NCBI RefSeq assembly: GCF_000003815.2
Contig: NC_049981.1
Location: forward strand, 8,664,656 to 8,718,949
Source of the DNA: Branchiostoma floridae
Taxonomy: Eukaryota > Chordata > Leptocardii > Amphioxiformes > Branchiostomatidae
Direction of reading: 5' to 3'
DNA: 54,294 bases
The notes beneath the pieces are model-generated. The model was not told the origin of the DNA, did no database searches, and worked only from the letters and a program-made list of their open reading frames with translations. Numbering within the stretch: the first letter of the stretch is position 1; every line of letters begins with the position of its first letter. Both the position numbers and the translations under genes were made by a program. This document shows, one piece after another, positions 32,120 to 43,714 of this stretch.

Positions 32120-34800
32120 TCTCATATTCTAAAAGTTAACATTTTGCAACTTGCTTGAACCAAGGAGCTTTTATCAGCTTGAACACAGGTATACTCAGAT
32201 AGCCAGTTATGTTTAGTAATGAGTTTTCTCAGTAGCACCATGGGTGTTATAAAGTCAGTGTCACTGCATATGCCTCTGACAAAAATAATACCACTGTGAC
32301 AGTCTATCCAATGTTTATAGTGCAAAGTTTTGTTATTCATCCTAAAGTTTTTATTACACCAAATAATTTCGTTTTCTACATGTGCAAAGTCTGTCTTCCC
32401 TCCTCCCAGCTCATGCCATGTATTTTCATCTTAAATGAAATGATTATATGTCTAGATCTGTAGAAAGGTGGAAGGGTTAACAGAGGCGGGGCATCTGTTT
32501 TTTACTGTTTTAACGGAAGATCAAAAAGTCCTTCCCTATCTTGTTAATGAAATGTAATGTTATTAACTGCCATGTACAAATTCTGATAGGGTCTTGTTTT
32601 GATATTCCTTCTGACACACGCAGCTTGTAGGTTTTTGCATATATATATATAACATCTTTAACCCTCCATTCTGGTAGTTCAAATACAATGTTTTCCTCTA
32701 AATTCTATCCGGTTTGCCATCCCAAAGAAAACGAAGGCAGACTTTTAGTGTTTTTAACACCCATTCAGAAGAAGGTATCGAAAACATCTTATACACAATC
32801 TAGGCTATTCCTAACGATTTGATTATCAGTATTTTCCCATATAAGGTAAGTGTCCTTCTTCGCTACATTTGAAGTAAGTGTTCAATTTTTTTCTACCGAT
32901 TTGTTCCAGTTTTTGGATTCACAATTTTTTTCCAGGACTGTAATACAAAAGATCTAATTGGTGTTTCAGGCCACTTAACCCTACATGGCTTATCCATTCT
33001 ACTGGAAAGGGAGCCGATCCATATGGATTCACATCTCCCATATTAAGCTTTGGACCAGCAAAATAACTCAAATCATTTACAGTCTAAAATCATTACTGAT
33101 GTCTTCTTCACCAGAGACTAAAAGTGTGGTGTCATCAGCCACCTGCTCATCCTCAACTTTTATTTCTTGTATCTTATCATTCTGTTGAATTTCTTAGCCA
33201 GAATTTCTACTACTAAATTGAACAGTAATGCGGAAAGAGGACAACCCTGACGAATGCCTCTTTGTATCCGGAAGAAGGTGAACTTCCATCCGGCGTTCAT
33301 AATACAACATTCAATATCAGTTTACACAGTTTTCACAATGGAAATAAAGGAGGTTCCAAAACCGAAATTCTGTAAAGATTTTAGTGTGAAGTTCCAGTTA
33401 ACCGTATCAAACTCTTTATCAAAACAATCTTTAACGGCAAGTTATCGAAATTGCAGTAATAAATAACGTGCTGTATCAAACGTACATTCTGTCCAGTGAA
33501 CCTGGACTTGATGTATGTAGTCTGATCTTCCGAAATCAGTTTCGGAAAGGCGTCCTGCAACCGTTTTGGCCAGAGTCACTGCCAATATCTTATAGTCTGT
33601 ATTCTGTATCTGTATCTGTATCTTTACAACCGCCGTTTGGCGTAACACACCAGCTTCGCAGGCACGCTGCAAGGCAGCAGCTGGTTACATTACACCGAAC
33701 GACTCATTACACCTAACTTAAATAAATCTATCTGCAAGCGTTCTTTAAAACTGCCCAGAGAAGTACTGTACTTGGTGATAACAAATTCCACTCTACGATA
33801 GTTCTTGGAAAGTACGAATTTTTGACCACATCAATCCTAGGTTGGTAACTCTGGTATTTGAAGGCATGACTGCTTTTTGTTCTTTTTTGAGCTGGTATTA
33901 TATACTTATCAGTAGGTATTGGTGATTTGGTACATCATGAAAAGTCTGGACATTTTCCTTCTGTCTTCAAGTGACATCCACTGCAAATCTGTTTTCATTT
34001 TGGTAACACTGGAATCCCTGTTATAGTTGTTTGTGCAGAATCGGGCAGCTTGGTTCTGTACCCTTTAAAGTTTATCTTTGTCTTTCTTTGCATACGGGTC
34101 CCTTATTCAATAAACCAATAGGTCTACAATTTGCTATATCAGTTTTATCTCCTTTTTTGTGAATAAGCTTTGATATAGCTCTCCTTTGGGAAACAGAAAG
34201 GCATTTATTATCGATTGATGATCAAGGATTCAAAAATAAGTGTCCTTTGTCATCTCAAAAGTCAAGTAAAATTCAGCAGGCAAACAAATTTCTGGTGCCT
34301 TGTTTTGTGTCATGGATTTAAGTGCTGCAAAGCATTCTTCCTTTGTCAGGGGTTCATCTAACAAAAGCCTTTCCTCGACTACCAGAAAGGGCACATATCT
34401 CTAGAAAGTTATCTATCTCTTCGGTAGAAAAAGAGTTAACATTGCAATACAAATTTTTATATAAATCAACTTCCAAGTCTAGAATTTCAAAGAGATAATA
34501 TTCTTCACCTATAGCTATACCTATAGTTTAGTAATAGCATTTTGTTTTGAGTTTTGAGTCTCCACCCATTGGGCTCTGGATGTGACTTGATTCATACATG
34601 CTTTCTAGTTGGACTTAACTTTTCTGTGTTAATTCAAGATCTCATCGTTCAATGTTTCATCTAATAGACTCTCAAGCTCTTGGAGTCTCTTTTCAAGTTC
34701 TTGGTGTTCTGTGTTGATTTTACTGAATATTTATCAGCAAACTCTTAACTTTTAACTCCCAAGCAAGTTGTTTTGAATCAATGAGGTTGTTAATCTTCTT
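32120..34800 (-). mobile_element. Tx1/L1-like LINE ORF2 relic (RT to C-terminus), 5'-truncated
   Basis: Minus strand, from 34800 downward: KINNLIDSKQLAWELK; VDLYKNLYCNVNSFSTEEID; LTKEECFAALKSMTQNKAPE (34285-34360); SVSQRRAISKLIHKKGDKTD then CRPIGLLN (to 34109). After a 500-bp insertion come TDYKILA, FPKLISEDQTTYIKSRFTGQ, CFDKEFDTVNWNF (about 33400), GIRQGCPLSALLFN (about 33240), the VADDTTLLV catalytic box (about 33130), LWDGKPDRI..LNYQNGGLKM and a C-terminal block (32340-32122). Known: this order, with xxQNGG and the long C-terminal region, fits the L1/Tx1 group. Upstream endonuclease and ORF1 are absent. Multiple stops and frameshifts make it inactive. Confidence 0.85.
33605..34104 (-). mobile_element. 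Second LINE (Jockey/CR1-like 3' end) inserted inside the Tx1/L1-like element
   Basis: Minus strand: VQNQAARFCTNNYNRDSSVT, then KMKTDLQWMSLEDRRKMSRL and FMMYQITN. After a frame change come YQPRIDVVKNSYFPRTIVEW and NLLSPSTV. These are the standard C-terminal blocks of Jockey/CR1-like ORF2 (QxxAARF; L.W..L..RR; NSFFPRTI.xWN.LP). It ends in a (GATACA)n tail next to the junction. Removing 33605-34104 rejoins the host LINE reading LLN to TDYKILA without a gap. TATTC is present at both junctions (33600-33604, 34104-34108), a 5-bp duplication or microhomology. Confidence 0.85.
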
Positions 34801-34974
34801 GACAACAGACAAAAATTCCTTGATAATATGAGCAAAAAAATATACTGATGATGCCGTAGCATGGCGAAGTCAAAGGAGGTGTAGAACAGCAAAAATGACG
34901 GTTATTTGGTATTTTATACTCTGTGATCAGACATTTGTTCAATCTTCTTGACCACTTAAATTTCCGGATGAAGG

Positions 34975-35070
34975 CAACTATTTGCACACTTGCATCAATT
35001 TCGGAGTTCCAGAGAATTAAGTTTTTTTCGTCTGTGTGTCTGTCTGTACGTTGTACCTTTCTGTCTGTCA

Positions 35071-35104
<34 letters not shown>

Positions 35105-35240
35105 TGTGATAGCTCTTAAACTAGTAAGGAAGCGGTGTATTTTTCGTCTCCCTAGCGGCTTCTTTGGTACCACAGGGAGATGTTTTGATATTTATAAGGT
35201 TTGAAGGAGAATAATTCAAGAATGGGGTAACAGATCATCC
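34975..35240 (+). repeat. Dispersed repeat copy with (TCTG)n microsatellite
   Basis: (TCTG)n at about 35061-35104 lies between short unique-looking flanks. Before it is ttccggatgaaggcaactat; after it are tgatagctcttaaactag and gaataattcaagaatggg, weak matches to the monomer phrases. Asp/Arg/Gln-rich ORFs across the microsatellite are by-products. Confidence 0.55.
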
Positions 35241-35244
35241 TGCA

Positions 35245-35890
35245 GATTGGTAAGTACATGGTTAAGTAATAATATACATATTGGGATAGTGGTAGTAATT
35301 TAGATTTTGAAATACTTATCATGTAAATTAGTTACTTTGCATCATGGGGAATTTTCATAAATCCTTTGCGTTCCGGGACTTCCATACATGTAGCAGGCGT
35401 AATTGAGAAAGGGAGAAATTCTATGATATCAAAAAATATGTAATCTTCATTACTAGGATAAGGCAGACCGAAGGTTACTTTCTTTGCTTCTAAAATTAGC
35501 TTTTTTTTCACAAGCCGCGGTGTCAAGTTCCAAACCGGGACCTTAATCGAAGCAAATCAACTTGATTACCTAGAGACATGAATGAAGAAGGTGAAGCCTG
35601 ATTGGTGACATTCAACATCAGCAATAACAGGCGCCTGTGTTCATAGACTTTTACCCTGATTAATGACAACATGGATTCGATATAACTAAGACGTTCGCAG
35701 ATTTCATTTTGCCTTGATATTGGCATCACTACTACACTTAATGAGCTGCGGAGTATGATTCACATCGTGGGATTTGAAATTACTTTGTTATACTGAGAGA
35801 TACAGAGACAAAGAGAGCGATGAAAACAAAGCTCAATAGATTACAGCGTGCATACTTCATTACACCACTTGTTCCATTGATCTCGCCTTG
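35245..35890. other. No feature seen
   Basis: No recognisable element. Confidence 0.4.
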
Positions 35891-35894
35891 TAAG

Positions 35895-35984
35895 CTAAAC
35901 CTTGGCAATAGAATAGTGGTGTGCACGTCAACTCACAAACACAAAGGGGCAAAGCGCTGGTGGCAGCGTATTGATTATCGTCAG
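35895..35984 (+). CDS. Candidate exon with faint ribosomal-protein-L2-like sequence
   Basis: After a pyrimidine-rich ..cgccttgtaag, an open 90-base segment ends at CAG|GTAAGT (donor at 35985). It reads NRIVVCTSTHKHKGAKRWWQ then RIDYRQ. The L2 family (bacterial and mitochondrial) has a 'GRIxVRHxGGGHKxRYRxIDF' block, which this recalls. Further on (36040-36070), PRARIAV in another frame recalls the next L2 block (SARIALV). The identity is weak and the GGGHK core is missing, so this may be a decayed pseudogene or coincidence. No other exons are visible. Confidence 0.2.
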
Positions 35985-36119
35985 GTAAGTCTTATGTATT
36001 CTCTTTTCTGCATGCTCCACCTTAAGACAAATGTACTGTCAAATGTACGAGTTTCCCCGAGCCAGAATTGCTGTACAGCATATGGTTAGCACTGACAAGG
36101 ACCAAGGAGGCTAAAAAAT

Positions 36120-36480
36120 GTCATTTTCGTAGGGCGTCGTGTGGGGCGTAATTGTTAGAGCGTTTGGCTCGGAATCTGTAAGTCCCGAATAAAACCACCG
36201 AGTGAGCGAGTGAGGTGGTTATAGCAAAGGACCAGGCGTTATGACACCATATACACCAAGGAACAAACAGGCGGGTCAGTAATGTTACTACCATATAATC
36301 TACTATAACATGCAAACTCCTGTATGACGCAACAATCCTTAAAATGATTGTTGTTGTATCCTTTCGCCTGGCTGTATGTATGAAGATTGTTTTGCGCGAT
36401 GGATGTTTGTCGGGCATTGCTGTTAACAAGAATGGTGATCTCTTGTGACATGACAAGTGACCTATCATTAATGTTTCTCA
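36120..36480 (+). repeat. Dispersed repeat with tRNA-like lead and short hairpin
   Basis: 36134-36185 reads gtgtggggcgtaattgttag and then cggaatctgtaagtcccg. This is a box-A-like start and an anticodon-arm-like middle with box B lost. It is followed by the hairpin AACCACC/GGTGGTT (36194-36220) and by ttatgacaccatatacacc..ggcgggtcagt, shared with 26245-26300. It is probably a chimeric or truncated SINE-type repeat. Confidence 0.45.
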
Positions 36481-36649
36481 TTAATCATAAAATTGTGGTC
36501 CTCATTTGCATCATAGATATAAGTTTATCTCCTCTACCTAAATAACAATGTGTTTAAAGTATGAAAGTCTACCAATATTTCTCTTTTCTAGTTCAAGTAC
36601 ATTTGTCATGTTTAAGTGCCCTAGCAGTAATGAAATACTGTGACTTGAT

Positions 36650-37130
36650 AAACTGTGCTCATTGAATATGCAAATTAGCCTATGGTTTGTATTGATAACC
36701 CTAATTTATGGAAGGCACCTCCGAAGTTATCTACATATCAAAAATCACGTTGATCCGTCAACTCCTTCCCGAGTTATTCCCTTTCAAAAAGATGATGCAA
36801 TTGCGCACGCGCGGACGAATGGCTGTGGAATTTTGGTGATTTTTAATCTGATATATCCTTAACAGTAAGTCTAATATTTCGTTCTTTATGAATTACAAAG
36901 GGCATATTTTTAGCATTCTAACATGAAATGCAGTGTACTTATAAACTGTCCTCATGAATTATGCAAATAAGCAGGGAATATCTGAAGCTATCTACATTCC
37001 AAACATCATGAAGATCTGTCAATCCACTCACGTGTTATTCCCCCGTAAAGTTATGATGCAACTACACATGACATATTCACGAGATTTTGGGTATTCTTGT
37101 CAAACGGTCGCAAACTATACTATTATGCTC
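36650..37130 (+). repeat. Two diverged copies of an AT-rich ~290-bp-spaced monomer
   Basis: 36655-36845 and 36945-37100 share the order: ctc-att/gaat, ATGCAAAT(A/T)AGC, 'aagctatctacat..c', 'catcatgaagatctgtcaa' / 'aatcacgttgatccgtcaa', 'cgtgttattccc', then aaagatgatgcaa / aaagttatgatgcaa. The same phrases mark the 3' part of the dispersed repeat at 21.8-22.1 kb and the segment at 52.69 kb. Confidence 0.6.
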
Positions 37131-38590
37131 GCCCCTGAGGCGTCGCCAAAAAGGACATTCCGGGAAGGAAAATGTACCTGCCAGGAGCATGCCAGATCAT
37201 GGGCTGACCCTTGCGCCAGTAGCAATTTGCAATTTTCTCACTCATTTCTTCATTTACGTAACAAAGGAGTTCGGAAGTATACATTATTGCAACCCTAGGC
37301 GCTGTGGTCAACAGCTAGCGCTGGCGAAGAAATAGAGAATGCTTGACCTGACATGTGAGTGATGAAAATGTATTTTTCAACATGTTCTCCCAATTTGTTG
37401 AAACAGAATAATTGTATGATTAGAACATGGCGTTGAAAATACCATGTCTTGATGAATATTTACATATCTGTATATACGAAATAAAACAAATACCTACCTA
37501 CAGAATTTTCTTCAAAGTCACAAACATAAGAAATACAACACTTTTTACTATGGACAGAAACGAGGAAGACGAGAATCTTTTCACCCTATATTACATGATT
37601 ATGTCACAGTCATGTTGCAAACGAACACTGGAGTTTTGAGATACCTCATTTCCTGTGCAAATCAGATAATGATTTGCACAATTAACATCTAATTATGTCA
37701 TTTTTCATGTAGGTAAAAACAAAAGCTGATTGGTGAAAACTCGGATGCTACTTTAATGATGCCCAACGATGAGCAAATCAGTTTCGCTGTTTCATTGGTT
37801 GAATCTTGGAACAACCGGTCCAATCTTGTTTAGTAGCAGTTTTCTGTGGAAAACGTCCCGGCAAACTTGTGTCTTCATTTAACAAAAACAACTTGACACA
37901 TAAAGACATTTGATGTAAGTTGATGCGCTTATTTGAATATGAATCAGACTCAACAAATAATGAAGGAGAGCTCGAAGTCATAGCTAACGGTTACATTAGC
38001 CATTATTTTCTACATCGTTTCTGATAGCATCCCAGTGCGTTTGATGCTGTTGATCTAAGGCAGGAATATAAATGAATGTAGCTGTGAGTGGCCACTTGCG
38101 TCCCCATTAGAGAAGTCGTACTCGCTTCCCCTCGCTATCAGGAGTATTAAGACGGCCACAGCGAGTGTTCTGAAATGTAATGCCTTATACAAGACGCCGT
38201 AAACTTAATACAAGCCCAGAATATAACCTTAGCCATTCTGGCAAAGGCAACAAGTGGTTTTCTGAGAATCAAATGCTGTGATGCTCCCGATCTTATGCCC
38301 CTGGGAAAGTCCTCCTCCATCCGGGTGTAACAAGAGTTCGGAAATATCTCCATGAAATATCATGATTATGCAAATAACTTTCTCCTTTAACTAACGTGTA
38401 CAGGTCATAGTGCTAACAGTCCAGGGTGATGGCACTATTGCATTGATAATACAGATTAGAGACTTATTCAAATATTTAGTATCTGTCAATCGTCCACCTG
38501 CCTCAAACTACACACGGTACAAGTACTTGAGTCCTTTAACGTAAAACACGGTAGATATTGATTTTCCTAGTTAAATATACAAATTAAATC
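37130..38590. other. No gene seen; one octamer
   Basis: Short overlapping ORFs only. ATGCAAAT lies at 38368. Confidence 0.4.
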
Positions 38591-38592
38591 TC

Positions 38593-38975
38593 AATTTGCA
38601 TGATTCAAACTACATTATGTAAATCTCTGCCTAAGCTACCTGCATACGAAAGAAATGTCTCTGCAGTTCCAAAACAAGCTGCTAGGGGGCCCGAACATAG
38701 ATCACTTTTCCTCTGTCTAAAAGCTGTGTGCCAACAAAAAAAAATTAAAACCATAGCACGCCCAAGTCAAAAGATTTTGAAAAAAAGGAAATTCTGCTGC
38801 AGTACCAAGGTCACATACTAGGAGACCGAAATCGACCATGACCTTCGTCTTCCCAACACCTACCCACATACCGAATGTAATCAATGCTGAGGTTCTTGAT
38901 TTACTATAAGAGTCCGGAAACACAAACAGACAGATACACCCGAAACTATATCTCCAATCTTATGGAGATAAAAAT
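38593..38975 (-). repeat. Hairpin-led dispersed repeat, minus-strand copy
   Basis: Read on the minus strand from 38975: tatctccataagattggaga (hairpin), tatagtttcgggtgtatctg, aagaacctcagcattgatta, cattcggtatgtgggtaggt, gttgggaagacgaaggtca and ccttggtactgcag. This matches the order at 21.3 kb. The microsatellite is nearly absent in this copy. Confidence 0.7.
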
Positions 38976-38979
38976 AGGT

Positions 38980-40860
38980 GCCAGACTTTGGAGAGATTAA
39001 GGCAGTGGAAGGGGAGGGATGAGCCCAGCTCCCAATACCGTGTCCTAGACAATTAAGCAAAGTGAATAGCAACCCAGCATAATCAACTTATAAGCAGTGC
39101 AGTGCCATATTGCCCTTGTCTGTCTACGAGCAAATAAGAAGAAGACTAAACAAGCTGGCAAAAGTCGCTAACACCGCAATTTACATCGTGTCGACATTCA
39201 GTGCATTTACATCTTATTCTAGAGAAAGGCGATCTTGATTAATGTTGGCGAAGTTAAGAAAGATCCCCTCCCATCGTGAGTTACTCCGAGAATAAGGAGG
39301 CAATAAATCTTCGCACGACAACAACAATCAATATCAAAGATAATCCATGCTCCCCCCCCCCCATTGTGGTTTTGTGGTCTTGAGAGAAACGGATAAAACT
39401 TTGATCATTTGTTTGTCTGAATCAAAGATATATGTAAGTACAGTTATGTTCCAAATTAATCAGTAGAGCAAAGAATTCACAGTAGAGCATGACCATGGCA
39501 CTATGATATATGTTGGTTATTTACGTGCAATGCCCCGTTTACATGGTATAATCTCAGCTCACAATACACAGCTTGACTTATCAATATGCTTGACTTATCA
39601 GGATATCACGATCAATGTACACTAATACATTAGGTCATTATTTCCACTCCAAATATACATGTTACATTACTTTGATAAACCTTTAATGTAAAGTTCAGGA
39701 TTTTGATGACCTTTATAAACATATAATATGATCTTAGAAGTACGCCAAATTATGCGTGTTAGGAAGACGATCAAGATTGTGAATTCCGTCTCATATTCTA
39801 CAAAGGTCAATTACTTTTTTCTGTTCTCGCGTTTTGTTATTACTTCACAACTTTTTATTACAACCACCACAATGATCATTAATCCGCTTTACTTAGAAAA
39901 CGGAGATTCTTGGTACGAAACCCCGGGAAAACCCTCACTTCACTCAGATGGGAATGAGTACCTAGCTTCGGTTATAGGGCCGCCCTTCTGGTAGAACGTT
40001 AAATGGGTCCCATGTTTAAGCAAATAACACACCACGAGTACGCTAAAGAACCCGTCAAACCCATGGAAAAGAGGGGTCCTTCCCTGTGTGACGGTTCATA
40101 TCCTTTAAATCCAATGGACTCTACTGGGCCAATTACTGTCGTATTCACGTCACTCGGTGGCGCAATACAAATACTCGGTGGGCGCAATTACAAATAGTTG
40201 CAATTTAGACCTGCAAGTTGAAAGCTCCTTGCAATTCAGCCCACGCCTGCAAAGAGACACCCACCCAATAATAACACTCAATAATGATACCAATGGGTAT
40301 TATTTGATCCAGCGAATTTGTATGAAACTGTAAACTATAAACTGTTGATGAGACCATCTACATTCCGCATGCATTCCGAAGTTATTATGTGTGTTCCAAC
40401 TTCTTGTGACACAATATGTATAAGTTTAAGATTAGAGAAATCATCTGTTGTAACCAATGCCTGTTGTGTCTATCTGTTCTTAAGGGGAGCATTGTTTACG
40501 CAGCACAGCTGGCGATGATGCAAGTTCTGTTCTTTCAATTTATTATAGTGACTTCTTGTTTTCATCTCAGTTTTGTCTCCCTTATCAACGTTTGCAAAGA
40601 TATATCCCTGCATATCATTTCAAAATATATCAATAATTTAAAACTTCACTAAGAGAACTGTGAAGAATTTGCTCTCAACAATCATGTCAATTATGATTAT
40701 AAACGTCGCTGTTGGTTAAAGTGTGTCTGACAGTTTAACCGATGCTCAACGAAAATTATGCAGTATGCCATTCCGCCTGATGTCTGTTATTTTGTAATGC
40801 ACTGCCTCCTTCTTAAACAACACAAAGTATTATCAGGAAAAAGTACAAAACCCGGAAGGT
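38980..40860. other. No gene seen; C tract and short duplication
   Basis: C11-type run at about 39352-39362, and the direct repeat gcttgacttatca at about 39570 and 39588. The region 40010-40200 has a repeat-like look (gggtcccatgtttaagc, cgtcactcggtggcgcaata) but I cannot assign it. Confidence 0.4.
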
Positions 40861-40864
40861 CTGC

Positions 40865-41081
40865 CGCAGTACCATATCAAACATGAGGGGCCCACTCTTG
40901 ACCAAAACCCTCGTCTTAGTAAAACCTACCCACATCCTCACCAGCCCGTAGCCTCACCATTCGTAGGGGCAGCAATACAATCAGCATAAGTCTTCCCACA
41001 TGTACCAAATATCATCACAGTAAATTCAGCCATCCGTAAGTAACCCCGAACACAAACATCCGGGAACACAAACACGCAAAC

Positions 41082-41168
<87 letters not shown>

Positions 41169-41187
41169 AACACACACACACAAACAA

Positions 41188-41221
<34 letters not shown>

Positions 41222-41290
41222 AAACACACAAACACACAAACACACACACAGGTCACGCCAAAAGCTATACCTCCATTTTTCGTGGAGGTG
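40865..41290 (-). repeat. Hairpin-led dispersed repeat with long (CA)n
   Basis: Minus strand from about 41287: acctccacgaaaaatggagg hairpin, tatagcttttggcgtgacct, then the (TG)n tract, gttcccggatgtttgtgttc, atggctgaatttactgtgat and gatatttggtacatgtggga. It is the same order as at 21.3 kb in the opposite orientation. Cys/Val-rich ORFs across the tract are artefacts. Confidence 0.75.
41087..41165 (+). repeat. (CA)39 microsatellite
   Basis: Uninterrupted CA run followed by imperfect CA/CAAA to about 41249, inside the dispersed repeat. Confidence 0.95.
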
Positions 41291-41294
41291 ATAG

Positions 41295-42955
41295 TGTAGT
41301 TCCCTTGAAGACTGCCTTAACCGTTGATGCATGTACAGCCCCGGGCATTTGACTTGGGTATGCATCCATACAGACTTTATCTTGACGCCTCTTTCATGTG
41401 GAAATGAATCAAGTTTGGCCACTAACTGACCCGTAGCAAACCATCGCCCACACTATCATATCAATCGATCTTTGCCATTGAGTGAATGAATACCCCAGGC
41501 CAAGACGACCAATAATTCCAGCCACTTGAGAATACGCCTCTACGGTATCAGTTGTCTAGGGTTGTATATTCCATCGGCTTTGATATTGCTTTCAGAGTGA
41601 ATGGTCAGTGTATCCAATGTTGGTCCATGCTACATACTATTAGGTATTAATTAACTTTGATATTTTGATGAAATGTTTGACAAACGTCTATGAGTGGCTG
41701 ATGTGTTCTGGTGTGGACCATTTTTAATTACTAGACAATGCGCGCTCATTCTTAGTTTTTGTAAATGACATTTATAAGATCTTTTTTCATGCTAAGTGTT
41801 TAGAATAAAGTGTGCAGATTGTTGTTACGTCTACGTTGCTCCCTTCAGCCAGATTATCTCTAAGTAGAATCATAACAGAGATGGCACTAATGTAAGTATT
41901 AGCTGTATTATATTATTGTTTTTGCTGTTACATTAGATTAGATTAGTTGTTAGATTCTCGCAATAGTACATTTTACCTGTTACAATTGTCGCGCAAAAAA
42001 GTTCTTCTTCTATTGTACCCATTCATTGTATGGCTATCTATAGGCAAATCAAGGCAAAAGAAGTAAATGCGGCTTATGTCATCATCGGCACTAAAATACA
42101 TACGTCTAGACTACAACCACATGTAGTGTATTTCCACACTCGAGCTCGCCCAATATCATCAAAGCGCGGTGACTGATGTAGACCACACTGACCGTTTTGA
42201 GAGAAGAATCATCGATATCGTAACACGGAACAATCACAGATATGTGCTGCCGTCACCCCTGATGGCCCTCTCTACAGGAGTACAGATACATATCCCTCCT
42301 AACCATTCTTCATTCAGCAGGATGTACAACCATGTAGTATTGTATGTAATTATATCTGCAGCAGGTCACAACACATTGGAGAGAAATCCCGACCCTTCAC
42401 CTACGATCGGTCTAGGTCTCGTTAAGCGGTATGACGCGGTCCAGAAGGATTGTGGTCATTATTGGACGAAAATGAGGATAAAGTCAATATCAACGCAAAA
42501 GCTTATTTGCAAACCAATTATGGACTCAGATTCGTCACAAGGCCTCCTGGTGCTGACGTCCCGGTGACCTTTCGAGCCCTTATTGGAAGAATTCCGGATG
42601 GCAGATCCTTGTAAACCTTGGCCATTAAACCACCAAATCAGGAAACTGTCAAGGATGCCAGAATTGAAGTGTTCTAAGGTTATAGAAAGCATGCGTGATT
42701 ATAGTACAACCAGCAGAGGCTAACGCATATGTATTTGTACACAATTGACATCCAACACAGTCGAGTGGTCCTATCTATTGTGAGAACTATATAGATGGTT
42801 TGACATTACCGTTTTTAACTGATGAACTGAACGCCTTAAAACAACGGCGCCATGAAACAATGCCTTTCACAAATTAAGAACTACGTATTACCTTCGACAC
42901 CATGCAGTATTTTTGGCTGTGCTATTGTGGATGGCTGAGGACTCAAAAGCTATTG
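41295..42955. other. No recognised gene; one 132-codon open frame
   Basis: The frame 42169-42567 (plus) is the longest here. It contains a hydrophobic patch (HVVLYVIISAAG) followed by TLERNPDPSP, faintly like the 2A-type D-V-E-x-N-P-G-P motif found near the start of some LINE proteins, but key residues differ. No splice signals were noted. I do not call a gene. Confidence 0.35.
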
Positions 42956-43034
42956 ATGGATCTTCATGGTGTTCGGTAGGTAGGTTGATGTCAGAAACAC
43001 AAAGGTTAAAATCGAGTATGGATAACGTAGCTAC

Positions 43035-43139
43035 NNNNNNNNNNNNNNNNNNNNNNNNNNNNNNNNNNNNNNNNNNNNNNNNNNNNNNNNNNNNNNNNNN
43101 NNNNNNNNNNNNNNNNNNNNNNNNNNNNNNNNNNNNNNN
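43035..43139. other. Assembly gap (105 N)
   Basis: Run of N. The left flank (42970-43020: ggtaggtaggttgatgtcag, aaacacaaaggttaaaatcg) resembles the dispersed repeat monomer, so the gap probably falls in repeat sequence. Confidence 1.
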
Positions 43140-43284
43140 TCAAATCCAAGACAATCTGCGGGTACGACAGATTGGGTTTTGTTTGACCATTCTATAACCT
43201 TGCGATCTAAAATGACTACCTTAGTTTCTCCAGCTCCTACTGGAACATGTAGCAAATACGGCACCTCTCCGAGCTCCAGTCGTC

Positions 43285-43500
43285 ACCATGCATCATTATC
43301 TCCATGGAAAATGGGGATGCGTGTCTGCCTACGCGTGTGCGAGTTTGTGTTTTGGTCAGCATAGCTTTATAACTTCTTTTATTCATTCATTTTCCAAGAT
43401 TCACTCTGTATGGATTGTAATATTTTGTATGAGGATAGGGGTTGGGAAGACGAAGGTCAAGTCGATTTGAGGGCCCCTGGTTTGTTACCTTGGTACAGAC
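43285..43500 (+). repeat. Hairpin-led dispersed repeat, short copy
   Basis: Tatctccatggaaaatgggg (decayed hairpin), gtgtctgcctacgcgtgtgc, ttggtcagcatagctttata, attttgtatgaggatagggg, ttgggaagacgaaggtcaag and ttaccttggtacagac. The microsatellite is replaced by a short GTGT stretch. Confidence 0.65.
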
Positions 43501-43546
43501 CCCCCAAATCTTTTGCCCTTTGGAAATGCAATTAACACGACTTTTC

Positions 43547-43610
43547 TCACTCAATCCAGATGAAGAAATGGGCAGTGGTAGTCACTCATTTCTTCATCAG
43601 GATTGAGTGA
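43547..43610. repeat. 24-bp stem hairpin (23/24 paired)
   Basis: Arms 43547-43570 and 43587-43610 (TCACTCAATCC..GAAGAAATG and its complement, one mismatch) surround a 16-base loop. No target duplication is obvious. It could be a fold-back end of a small element or a structured RNA. Confidence 0.9.
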
Positions 43611-43643
43611 ATGAAAGAGAGGGGCGGACTCTGCCTTACAACA

Positions 43644-43664
43644 ATATATATATATATATATATA
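43644..43664. repeat. (AT)n microsatellite
   Basis: About ten AT units. Confidence 0.9.
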
Positions 43665-43714
43665 ATATGATATAATATCGGGTGTATTTTTGCAGCCAGT
43701 AGGTACCCAAAGTG

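Noticed and set aside
34790-35173. 127-codon Asp/Arg/Gln-rich minus-strand ORF
   Set aside because: Spans a (TCTG)n microsatellite and unrelated flanks; no domain.
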